Shown here: positions 15,213 to 23,546 of the stretch, piece after piece
Numbering within the stretch: position 1 is the stretch's first letter
Layout: each line of letters begins with the position of its first letter
NCBI GenBank assembly: GCA_963728975.1
Contig: CAVSMF010000001.1
Span: 806,001 to 870,000, forward strand
DNA length: 64,000 nucleotides
DNA from: DATFCK01 sp963728975
Lineage (GTDB): Bacteria > Verrucomicrobiota > Verrucomicrobiia > Chthoniobacterales > UBA10450
Reading direction: 5' to 3'
Translations under genes and position numbers: made by a program
The notes under the pieces: generated by a model
The model's input: only the letters and a program-made list of their open reading frames with translations
The model's database searches: none
What the model was told of the DNA's origin: nothing

Positions 15213-16493
15213 CTATTTTCCGTTTAGCGGCAGAACCACGCGAATGGTGGTTCCTTTCCCCAACTCGCTTTCGGCTTCCACGTGGCCACAGTGCATTTGG
15301 GCGATGTGTTTGACGATGGAAAGACCCAGTCCGGTGCCGCCGAGCTCCCGGCTGCGGGCCTTATCCGCCCGGTAAAATCTTTCGAAGATTCGAGGCAGAT
15401 CGGCTTCACTGATACCGGCACCCGTATCGCTGACGCTGAGCACGATGTTTTCCTCGCGCCGAGCCGCCTGTAAACGGATCTTGCCCCCCGGCCGCGAGTA
15501 TTTCAGGGCGTTGTCCAGGAGATTGTAAAGTATCTCCTGGAGGCGCGTCTCGTCCGCTTGAACGACCGGCAGCTCGGGAACGAGCCCGACATCAATGCTC
15601 AGCTTTTTTTCCGCAAACTTTTTTCCCCAATCGCGAACAATCGCGGCAAAGAGCTCGCTGATGCGCACGTCGGACAAGCGCAGATTTGGATTGGCGGATT
15701 CGAGCTGGGCCAGGGAGAGCAGGTCGTCCACCAGCGCCCCGAGGCGATCGGAATGTCGTTTCATCACCTCCAAAATGCGGGCCAGCTCCTCGGACGAAAT
15801 CTGGGCATCCTCCTGAAGTGTTTCGATGTACCCTCGCAAAATCGACAGAGGGGTTCGCAGCTCGTGCGAAACATTGGCGACGAAGTCCCGTCGGATTTGA
15901 TCGGCCTGTTTCAACTGAGAGATGTCGTGAAACAGAACCACTACGCCAGGAGCGGTTCCGCCGTCATTTTTCATGGGAACAGCGCTGAGGTGCAACTGGC
16001 GCACGACTCCGGTTTGATTATCGGGGATGTCCAGTTCTCCCTGTTGCGGGGCCCTGGTCCGAAGGGTTTTGGCGATCAGTTGATCGAGATCCACGCCTCG
16101 AACCAGATCCAGCAAGGGCTCGCCCACACAGTTGTCGCGCAAATGAAATAAATCACGAAAGGTGGCATTGAATAGGGTAACCCGATGTCCGGCGTCCACG
16201 GCCAGCAAGCCGTCCTGCATCGCCGCCAGAATTGTTTGGGTGCCAGAGGCTCGCTCCGAGGCCTGGCGCGCCATTCCCTGGTATTGGTTGTAAAGATTCT
16301 CGAGGGCGAGCGCAATCCGGTGCGGTTGGGGAGCGGCCGCGACCACAAAGGTGGAAGGTTTGTGGCCCTGGATAATTTCTTCGAGGAGTTGCTCGATTCG
16401 GCTCCAGGGAGCAACCCAACGTTGCCAGACGATGTATCCGACCCCGGCAGCCAATGCGATTCCTACGCCGACGGACAGGAGAACCCAGATCAT
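15213..16493 (-). CDS. phoR: Phosphate-regulon sensor histidine kinase PhoR
   Basis: The membrane sensor kinase partner of PhoB. It has one N-terminal helix (residues 2-27), then a short linker and a PAS domain around residues 95-200 (AAMQDGLLAVDAGHRVTLFN and on). The HisKA dimerisation domain has FVANVSHELRTPLSILRGY, with the phospho-accepting His near residue 212. The HATPase domain shows the N box YNLLDNALKYS, G1 VSDTGAGI, the F box FERFYR and G2 GGTGLGLSIVK. This single-helix-plus-PAS layout is that of PhoR. The gene abuts phoB with no gap, and the pair sits beside pst. Confidence 0.9.
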   Translation of the reverse strand: MIWVLLSVGVGIALAAGVGYIVWQRWVAPWSRIEQLLEEIIQGHKPSTFVVAAAPQPHRIALALENLYNQYQGMARQASERASGTQTILAAMQDGLLAVDAGHRVTLFNATFRDLFHLRDNCVGEPLLDLVRGVDLDQLIAKTLRTRAPQQGELDIPDNQTGVVRQLHLSAVPMKNDGGTAPGVVVLFHDISQLKQADQIRRDFVANVSHELRTPLSILRGYIETLQEDAQISSEELARILEVMKRHSDRLGALVDDLLSLAQLESANPNLRLSDVRISELFAAIVRDWGKKFAEKKLSIDVGLVPELPVVQADETRLQEILYNLLDNALKYSRPGGKIRLQAARREENIVLSVSDTGAGISEADLPRIFERFYRADKARSRELGGTGLGLSIVKHIAQMHCGHVEAESELGKGTTIRVVLPLNGK

Positions 16494-17195
16494 CTACCTC
16501 GTGCTGTCGTGAAATCGGTAACCGAAACCGCGCACGGTCTCAATCGCGTCCGCCGCCCCGCCAAGTTTTTCCCGAAGCCGCCGGACATGGGTGTCGACGG
16601 TGCGCGTATCGATGACGCTTTCATAACCCCAAACATCGTTGAGGAGACGATCGCGCGCCTGAACCCGGCCGCGACGCTGCAAAAGAGTGCTTAACAGCTT
16701 GAATTCGATACTGGTGAGGTGAACCGTTTTTCCGGCGACGGACACGCGATGGCGCACCGGATCGATCGTGATCGCGCCGACCGAAACGGCGCCCTCTTCA
16801 ATCGGCTCCTGCCCGCGGCGCAGAATCGCCTGGATCCGCAAAATCACTTCCCGCGGGCTGAACGGCTTGGTTACGTAATCGTCCGCGCCAAATTCCAGCC
16901 CCACGATTCGATCAATCTCCTCCGCCTTGGCCGTCAACATCATGATCGGAATATGGCGAGTGGGAGGATCGCTTTTCAAAATCCGGCACACTTCCAGCCC
17001 GGAAAGCTTCGGCAGCATCAGATCAAGAATAATAAACGCCGGTTTCTCCTTCCGCGCTTTCTCCAGCCCGGCCTGGCCATCGAGCGCGGTCGAGATCAAA
17101 AAGCCGCCGCTCTTGCGCAAGTTTAATACGAGCAAATCGACGACGTCGCGTTCGTCTTCCACAATCAGGATGCTCTTGTCAGATGCCGCTACCAT
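16494..17195 (-). CDS. phoB: Response regulator PhoB (OmpR family)
   Basis: A two-domain response regulator of 233 residues. The receiver domain has the acidic pocket VEDERD and the phospho-accepting Asp at residue 58 (IILDLMLP), then the switch MLTAKAEE and KPFSPRE with the conserved Lys. The C-terminal winged-helix DNA-binding domain ends in SVIDTRTVDTHVRRLREKLG..IETVRGFGYRF, the OmpR/PhoB recognition region. It should activate pstS and other phosphate-starvation genes. It lies 27 bp after a small DHp-like gene and immediately before phoR. Confidence 0.92.
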   Translation of the reverse strand: MVAASDKSILIVEDERDVVDLLVLNLRKSGGFLISTALDGQAGLEKARKEKPAFIILDLMLPKLSGLEVCRILKSDPPTRHIPIMMLTAKAEEIDRIVGLEFGADDYVTKPFSPREVILRIQAILRRGQEPIEEGAVSVGAITIDPVRHRVSVAGKTVHLTSIEFKLLSTLLQRRGRVQARDRLLNDVWGYESVIDTRTVDTHVRRLREKLGGAADAIETVRGFGYRFHDSTR

Positions 17196-17222
17196 CCGCG
17201 CGCAGCCTTTCTCGATGGAAGC

Positions 17223-17492
17223 CTACTTTGGTTCGCCCGGAAAGCCTTCGGGCTTGGGCCCGAACTTGTCGTTTAGAGCCTGGGTAAATTCCTGGAGGCT
17301 GGAAACAATCTGGGGCGCTTTGGCCAGCACGGTCGTGGCCAGCTTTTCGGCGTAATCGGGCCGCCGCTGCGACATCTCCGAAAGCGCCATCATCACCGCC
17401 AGGGCGTTATTTATGGAATGCTTGATTTCACTGAATTTTTTCTGCAACTCGGCCAGTTCTTCAGCAGTCACATTGCGGGCGGGATCACTCAT
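17223..17492 (-). CDS. Small DHp-like (histidine phosphotransfer-like) protein leading the phoBR operon
   Basis: An 89-residue all-helical protein. Its core EIKHSINNALAVMMALSEM (residues 22-40) resembles the E-I-x-H-x-(V/I)-(K/N)-N-x-L phospho-acceptor helix of HisKA_2-type dimerisation domains, with a candidate His at residue 25. A second amphipathic helix (YAEKLATTVLAKAPQIVSSLQEF) could form the antiparallel hairpin partner. There is no ATPase domain. It is co-directional and 27 bp upstream of phoB, so it is probably the first gene of this operon. It might relay or buffer phosphoryl groups, or it may only look like a DHp helix. The match is by motif only. Confidence 0.7.
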   Translation of the reverse strand: MSDPARNVTAEELAELQKKFSEIKHSINNALAVMMALSEMSQRRPDYAEKLATTVLAKAPQIVSSLQEFTQALNDKFGPKPEGFPGEPK

Positions 17493-17563
17493 AGCTGGGC
17501 CTGATTTCAGTGGAGAAAAGGGAAGGTTATGCTTGACTTAAAGGTTCGAGTTTTATCGGCAAA

Positions 17564-20527
17564 ATGCCTGCGCAAGTTATCAAGATTAGTGGCGCCCGCC
17601 AGCACAATCTCAAGAATCTAAACATCGAGATCCCGCGGGAGAAGCTGGTGGTGGTCACCGGCTTGAGCGGTTCGGGAAAATCTTCCCTTGCCTTCGATAC
17701 CCTTTATGCCGAAGGCCAGCGCCGCTACGTGGAGAGTCTTTCCGCTTATGCCAGGCAGTTCCTGGACCGCATGGAAAAACCGGATGTCGATTTTATCGAA
17801 GGTCTCTCGCCCGCCATTGCCATCGAACAACGCGGCGCCGGGGCCAATCCGCGATCGACCATCGCCACAACAACCGAGGTCTACGATTACCTGCGCGTTC
17901 TCTTTTCCGCAATTGGACAGCCCCACGATCCGGCTACCGGCCTTCCGGTCTTTCGCCAGACCCCCCAGCAGATCGTCGATAAGATCCTCGCCTACCCGCC
18001 GGAAACAAAAATCATTCTCCTCGCTCCCCTGGTGCGGGATCAAGCCGGTGAATTTCGCGACGTGATTGAAAAAGCCAAGCGAGAAGGATTTGTCCGCGTT
18101 CGTGTCGATGGGGAAATTATCGAACTCAGCCGGCCGGAACCGATTCGGTTGAAGAAAAACGAACGACACACGATCGAAGCGGTGGTCGACCGGTTGGTGG
18201 TGCGCGATGGCATTCGTGTGCGGCTAACCGATTCGATCGAGACTGCTCTCAAGTGGGGCGGCAGTCAGGTGGTCGTGCTTCGCCAACAACCTTCGAAACG
18301 GGAGGGCGCCGGCCCGCCGGTGCCGAAAACGCCGGACAGAACAGCGCCTATTTCTCCGGACCAGTGGAAGGAATTTCGTTACTCGACCAATTACAGCAAC
18401 GCCCAAACAGGATTTACCCTGAATCAGCTGACCCCGAGAGATTTTTCCTTTAACAGCCACGCCGGCGCCTGCCCGGTTTGCCACGGTCTTGGAACGGAAC
18501 TGGTGGTGGATCCTGACCTGATGATTTCAGATCCGGCCAAAACCATCGCCGAGGGGGCGATCACGCCATGGCGGCGCGGCACCAAACGGATGCAGGCTTA
18601 CTATCGCCAGTTGCAGGGCGCGCTGGTGAAGCATTTCGAGGTCGATGAGGATGTGCCGTTCGCGGAATTGCCCGACGCCTTCAAGAAAGCGCTTTATTTT
18701 GGCACCGGCGATGAACCGATCGAAGTGAACTTCGGCAGCAACGGACAAGGAAAGAAAACGGCCCGCCCGTTCGAAGGATTGATCCCCCAGATGCAACGCC
18801 TTTATCAGGAAACGGCAAGCGAGTTTACCCGCAATCGAATCCGCGCCTTCATGCGCCGGGTTCCCTGCAAGACCTGCGGCGGGGCGCGATTGAAGCCGGA
18901 GATTCTTGCCGTTACGATAAAGGACCGGGATGGTTCCGAACTGAATATTCACCAGTTCAGCGAACAGACCATCGAAGCAGCCGCCCAATACATCGACCGC
19001 CTCGAGTTAACCCCGCAGCAGAGAACCATTGCCGGGGAGGTGGTGCGGGAAATTCAATCGCGCCTGCGTTTTCTGGTCGAAGTCGGGCTCGGGTATCTCG
19101 CTCTCAATCGCGAAAGCGGCACGCTTTCCGGCGGCGAGGCGCAGCGCATCCGGCTCGCCACCCAAATCGGCTCCGGGTTGGCCGGCGTTCTCTACGTCCT
19201 GGACGAACCGAGCATCGGCTTGCATCAGCGCGATAATGCCAGGCTGCTGGGGACATTGCGAAATCTCCGCGACCTCGGTAATTCGGTGATTGTGGTCGAA
19301 CACGATGAAGAAACAATTCGGGCAGCCGATCATATTGTCGACCTTGGCCCTGGAGCCGGCCCCCGCGGAGGTGAAATTGTCGCTCAGGGATCCTTGAACG
19401 AAGTCTTGCCAGCGAAGAATTCTTTGACCGCAGATTATCTTTCGGGCCGTGTCCGAATTCCAATCCCGCGGAATCGAGTTGATCCAGGACGGATCGAGGC
19501 CGGGGTCGCCCGTACCTCTGAACTGTCAGGATGGCTCACCCTGACGGGAGCAGCCGAGAACAACTTGAAAAACGTCACTGCCTCGATCCCGCTTGGTTGT
19601 CTCACCTGCGTGACCGGCGTCTCCGGGAGCGGGAAATCGACCCTGGTGGACGACATTCTGCGGCGGGCGTTGTTTCGCTACTTTTATAATTCAAAGGAGA
19701 AACCGGGAAAATTTCGCGCTCTCCGCGGCCTGGACCAGCTCGACAAGGCAATCGTTATCGATCAGAGCGCGATTGGCCGAACCCCGCGTTCCAACCCTAT
19801 CACTTACACAGGCGCTTTCGCTCCCATTCGCGAGCTGTTTGCCCAATTGCCAGCCGCCCGCATTCGCGGCTATCAGGCGAGCCGATTCAGTTTCAACGTC
19901 AAAGGGGGCCGTTGCGAAAGCTGCGAGGGAGGCGGGCTGATCAAAATTGAAATGCATTTCTTGCCCGATGTTTACGTGGAATGCGAGGTCTGCCACAGCA
20001 AGCGCTACAACCGCGAAACACTCGAAATTACCTACAAAGGCAAAAACATCGCCGATGTGCTTGCCATGACGGTAGATGAAGCCGCCCGCTTTTTTCGGAA
20101 CGTGCCCGCGATTTCCGACAAACTGACAGCCCTCCTCGATGTCGGTCTCGGATATTTGCGTCTCGGCCAGGCCGCCACAACCTTGTCCGGCGGCGAGGCC
20201 CAACGGGTCAAGCTCGCCACCGAGCTGGCTAAGAAAGCAACCGGGCGCACTATTTATATTCTGGACGAACCGACCACCGGATTGCACTTCGCCGACATCG
20301 ACAAATTGCTGCAGGTTTTGATGAAACTGAGGGACGCCGGCAACACCCTCCTGGTGATTGAGCATAACCTCGAAATGATTAAATGCGCCGATTGGATCAT
20401 CGATTTGGGGCCGGAAGGGGGCGCGGCTGGCGGCCAGATTGTAGCGGCCGGTCCGCCAGATGAGATCGCGCAGAATACGGCCAGCCATACCGGCAGGTAT
20501 TTGCGGCCGATGCTGGCAGGAAAATGA
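17564..20527 (+). CDS. uvrA: Excinuclease ABC subunit A
   Basis: UvrA recognises DNA damage and loads UvrB in nucleotide excision repair. The 987-residue protein carries two ABC modules: Walker A GLSGSGKSSLAFDT near residue 31 and GVSGSGKSTLVDDI near residue 688, and two LSGGEAQR signatures. The zinc modules are visible as CPVCHGLG, CKTCGGARL and CESCEGGGLIKIEMHFLPD...CEVCHSKRYN. It is slightly longer than typical UvrA (about 940) because of inserted residues before the first zinc region, near EGAGPPVPKTPDR. The following TPR gene overlaps the stop by 4 bp, so the two are translationally coupled. Confidence 0.97.
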   Translation: MPAQVIKISGARQHNLKNLNIEIPREKLVVVTGLSGSGKSSLAFDTLYAEGQRRYVESLSAYARQFLDRMEKPDVDFIEGLSPAIAIEQRGAGANPRSTIATTTEVYDYLRVLFSAIGQPHDPATGLPVFRQTPQQIVDKILAYPPETKIILLAPLVRDQAGEFRDVIEKAKREGFVRVRVDGEIIELSRPEPIRLKKNERHTIEAVVDRLVVRDGIRVRLTDSIETALKWGGSQVVVLRQQPSKREGAGPPVPKTPDRTAPISPDQWKEFRYSTNYSNAQTGFTLNQLTPRDFSFNSHAGACPVCHGLGTELVVDPDLMISDPAKTIAEGAITPWRRGTKRMQAYYRQLQGALVKHFEVDEDVPFAELPDAFKKALYFGTGDEPIEVNFGSNGQGKKTARPFEGLIPQMQRLYQETASEFTRNRIRAFMRRVPCKTCGGARLKPEILAVTIKDRDGSELNIHQFSEQTIEAAAQYIDRLELTPQQRTIAGEVVREIQSRLRFLVEVGLGYLALNRESGTLSGGEAQRIRLATQIGSGLAGVLYVLDEPSIGLHQRDNARLLGTLRNLRDLGNSVIVVEHDEETIRAADHIVDLGPGAGPRGGEIVAQGSLNEVLPAKNSLTADYLSGRVRIPIPRNRVDPGRIEAGVARTSELSGWLTLTGAAENNLKNVTASIPLGCLTCVTGVSGSGKSTLVDDILRRALFRYFYNSKEKPGKFRALRGLDQLDKAIVIDQSAIGRTPRSNPITYTGAFAPIRELFAQLPAARIRGYQASRFSFNVKGGRCESCEGGGLIKIEMHFLPDVYVECEVCHSKRYNRETLEITYKGKNIADVLAMTVDEAARFFRNVPAISDKLTALLDVGLGYLRLGQAATTLSGGEAQRVKLATELAKKATGRTIYILDEPTTGLHFADIDKLLQVLMKLRDAGNTLLVIEHNLEMIKCADWIIDLGPEGGAAGGQIVAAGPPDEIAQNTASHTGRYLRPMLAGK

Positions 20528-23013
20528 ATCGATTCACCGCTCCTTTAACATTTTTGGTGTCCCGCTGGACCAAGGGCGCAGGCGTAATGGTCGCGCTTGG
20601 CCTGGCCGCGGCATCCGTCCGGGCCGATTTTTCAGCGGATTTACAGGAGGCCTCGCGGCCGCTTGACCAAGGCGTACCCGAGATTGCCGTAACCCGCCTG
20701 CAAAAATTGTTAGGCGAGAATTTGACCGCACCCCAATCGCGCATGGTATCGCAAAAACTGGCCGAATCGCTGATTGCCAGCAAGCGCCCGGCTGAGGCGC
20801 TGCCCTTGCTGGAAGACAACCCGACCACCAAATCTCCGGCGGTAAAATTTTGGCGGGCTCAGGCGTTGGCGGAGCTGGGCCGCTGGAACGAGGCTCTCAA
20901 CCTCTACCAAACGGTGGCAACTGGGGAATCTGCGTTTCGGCAAAGGGCCGTTTTTGGCTGCGCCGAAGCGTTGCGCGCCTTGGGCCGGTCGAACGAAGCG
21001 CTGCGCGCACTCGGAGGTTTGCTTCTCGACAAAGAATGGCAATCCCGGGCACGCCTTCGATCGGCCGCGTTGTTTTTGGATAAATTGGATTTGGTCAATG
21101 CCGGTCGGATGCTTGCCGGGATAGAATCCGAAACCATGCCACAGCGTAAGGAACGCCGGCTTTTGCGAGGGCGCCTCGAAATTGCGCGGCACCGGCCGGA
21201 ACGAGCCCTGGCCGAATTCGAACCGCTTGTTAAGAAACCGGAGGGCGTCAGTCACGCCGTGGCGGTAAAGGCACTTTGGGGGATCGCCCAGGCCCATCTG
21301 CAATCCAAAAGTCCTGAAGCAGGCGACGATTTCTTGGAGGATTTTATCGACCGTCATCCCGGCGATGCCGCGCTCCCGCTCGTTTTTGCAAAGTTGGACG
21401 AGCTTTACCGCGCGGAGCGAAGGCCGGTCCGGACCGAGCTCGAGCGTTGGACGCGAGAACCGGAGCAGCCAAGGCGCGGCTTGGCCCTATGGTACCTTGC
21501 CCGGATCGACCTCCGGGCCGGGCGGCGGGATCGCGCGCTGCAGCTCCTGGAGAGCTTGCGCGTTTCCAAGATCGAGGAACCGGAGCTCGCGGCCGGTCTT
21601 TTCAAACTCGCGCAGCTCCAACTCGAGGATCGCAAGTACGACCAGGCAGTGCACACCCTGGAAGACGCCAGATCCTGGCAACCCAGGCCGGAATTAGAGC
21701 AACGAATCGATTTCGCGGCCGCCGCCGCCCGCTACGATGCCGGACAATTTCGAGACGCCACCGTCGCCTTTGAGAAGATCGCGCATTCGACTTCCGCATT
21801 GCGGGTGCTGGCGGCTTATGATGCATCGTTAGGCTGGCTTCAGCTGGGCGACCGCCCAAATTTTGTCGCCGCTTATGAGCAACTGGAAAAAGAAGGAGGC
21901 GATACCGGCACTCGGGCAGAATTGCGGCTGGAGGAGGGTTTGGTCCGAGCCGCCCAAGGCCGAAACGACGCCGCCGACACGCTGCGAAAATTCATAACCG
22001 ATTTCCCCGGAAATGCCCGCGTCTCCGAAGCATGGGTGGCGTTGGCGGAACTCGCCTTTCACAGCAATCCTCCGCATTTGGAGGAAGCGCGAAAACTCCT
22101 GACCCGGGCCGACGAATCCAAGCCCACCGGGGCGGCGCGGGAACGGGCGGATTATCTGACAATATGGATTGAAGATGCCGCAGCCGCTAATGGGGACAAA
22201 GTCATTCAGCTGGCCACTCGATTTCTCCATCGTCACCCCAATTCGGAGTTCGCGCCGGATGTTCGGATGAAACTGGCCGAAGCTTATTATCAGCGGCAGG
22301 ATTTCCCGAACGCCCAAACCGAATTTGAGCTCTTTGCCCAGCAGAACTCATCCTCTCCTTTGGCCGAGAAAGCCCTTTTTTTTGCAGCCGAATCGTCCAT
22401 GGCCAGCATGGCGCCCCATTCGCTTGACCGCGCGATCGTCCTGTTCGACCAGGTGGTGCAGCTCAAGGGCGATCTGCGATGGGCGGCCCGCAACGAACAA
22501 GCGGTGATCGAACGCAAACTCGGCAAACCGCAGGAGGCTCTATTATTATACGACGAAGTTTTAAAGAATGGCGGTAACCCGGCGGAACGACGTGAAGCGC
22601 TCTGCGGTAAAGGCGACGTTTTTTTCGATCTCAGCGCAAATGATCCGGCTAACTACCAGCGTGCGATCGAGGCCTACGATCAACTGGCAGCTGACCCCGC
22701 GGTTCCGGCACATTGGCGGAATCAGGCGCTTTTCAAAAAAGGCATTTGTCTGGAGAAAAAAGCCGACCGGGACGACGCCTTGTCGGCCTTTTACCAGGTC
22801 ATCGAAACGGCAACGCCAACGGGTCGATTGCCAGAATTGTTTTGGTTTTACAAAGCCGGATTCAACGCCGCCCGCCTTTTGGAGAACCAGGCAAAGTGGG
22901 AAGCCGCGGCAAGCGTGTATGAAAAACTGGTAGCGGCCCGTGGAATGCGCAGTGGAGAAGCCAAGGTGCGATTGAACCGTCTGCGCCTGGAACATTTTCT
23001 TTGGCCGGAATAG
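20524..23013 (+). CDS. Large exported tetratricopeptide-repeat protein
   Basis: An 829-residue protein with an N-terminal signal-like helix (VMVALGLAAASVRAD, ending near residue 37) followed almost entirely by degenerate TPR-type helix pairs. Clear repeat units include EALNLYQTVATGESAFRQRA, AEAYYQRQDFPNAQTEFELF and EAYDQLAADPAVPAHWRNQALFKKG. The style resembles YbgF/BamD-like outer-membrane scaffolds that hold multi-protein complexes in the periplasm. Its start overlaps the uvrA stop (ATGA), an arrangement that couples translation but has no clear functional logic. No enzymatic domain is visible. Confidence 0.85.
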   Translation: MNRFTAPLTFLVSRWTKGAGVMVALGLAAASVRADFSADLQEASRPLDQGVPEIAVTRLQKLLGENLTAPQSRMVSQKLAESLIASKRPAEALPLLEDNPTTKSPAVKFWRAQALAELGRWNEALNLYQTVATGESAFRQRAVFGCAEALRALGRSNEALRALGGLLLDKEWQSRARLRSAALFLDKLDLVNAGRMLAGIESETMPQRKERRLLRGRLEIARHRPERALAEFEPLVKKPEGVSHAVAVKALWGIAQAHLQSKSPEAGDDFLEDFIDRHPGDAALPLVFAKLDELYRAERRPVRTELERWTREPEQPRRGLALWYLARIDLRAGRRDRALQLLESLRVSKIEEPELAAGLFKLAQLQLEDRKYDQAVHTLEDARSWQPRPELEQRIDFAAAAARYDAGQFRDATVAFEKIAHSTSALRVLAAYDASLGWLQLGDRPNFVAAYEQLEKEGGDTGTRAELRLEEGLVRAAQGRNDAADTLRKFITDFPGNARVSEAWVALAELAFHSNPPHLEEARKLLTRADESKPTGAARERADYLTIWIEDAAAANGDKVIQLATRFLHRHPNSEFAPDVRMKLAEAYYQRQDFPNAQTEFELFAQQNSSSPLAEKALFFAAESSMASMAPHSLDRAIVLFDQVVQLKGDLRWAARNEQAVIERKLGKPQEALLLYDEVLKNGGNPAERREALCGKGDVFFDLSANDPANYQRAIEAYDQLAADPAVPAHWRNQALFKKGICLEKKADRDDALSAFYQVIETATPTGRLPELFWFYKAGFNAARLLENQAKWEAAASVYEKLVAARGMRSGEAKVRLNRLRLEHFLWPE

Positions 23014-23092
23014 TAGGTTTCTCGTCCGAAACTGCCGATTAACGGATCATTTTGTTGTTGTCAGCCGTCGTTTGTGGGACCACACTGGGAGC

Positions 23093-23359
23093 ATGACAAC
23101 TACATTGCGACCCGGAGGGTTGCGGGGTTGGTCGATTGGATGCGTAAGCATCGCGATTGCATTCGCGTTCTGCGCATCGGCGTTTGCAGATGCAGGCACA
23201 AACGGGGCACAATCCAAGAAATCGGCTAAAAGAGTCGATCACAGGGTGTGCTACACGTTCGTTACCTGCTCCGGCATTCCGCAGCCGTGCAGTAGAATTG
23301 CCGGCCCAATACCGACCACCACCTACCCAATGGATATTATTGGGAAAAAACCGAGGTAA
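23093..23359 (+). CDS. Small secreted protein, unknown
   Basis: An 88-residue protein with a good signal peptide (basic start, then GCVSIAIAFAFCASAFA, cleavage after about residue 32). The mature part is short, contains RVCYTFVTCSGIPQPCS with three Cys residues, and ends in a Pro/Thr-rich region. A ggag sits 5 nt upstream of the ATG. I do not recognise a family. The Cys spacing could allow a disulphide. It stands alone after the TPR gene. Confidence 0.55.
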   Translation: MTTTLRPGGLRGWSIGCVSIAIAFAFCASAFADAGTNGAQSKKSAKRVDHRVCYTFVTCSGIPQPCSRIAGPIPTTTYPMDIIGKKPR

Positions 23360-23397
23360 GATAGAAGGTTCGCTAGCCGGACTTTTTGTCCTAGGAA

Positions 23398-23429
23398 GTT
23401 GCTGCTGCACGTGCCGTTGCAGCAGCAAC
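23398..23429. other. Perfect hairpin downstream of the small secreted protein gene
   Basis: An 11-bp stem (gttgctgctgc at 23398-23408, gcagcagcaac at 23419-23429) with a 10-nt loop. A T-rich stretch (atttttctttc) follows 11 nt later, so it is a weak candidate terminator for the small gene ending at 23359. The rest of 23430-23546 shows nothing. Confidence 0.45.
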
Positions 23430-23546
23430 GACTGTTAGTTATTTTTCTTTCTCCAGCTCGTTTGCCGGCGCAAACGTCGCCCGCCGCGCTCCAGCCGATG
23501 CAACCTGCCACTCGCTGCTGCTCGCCCGCCCGCCGTCACCCGGCGA

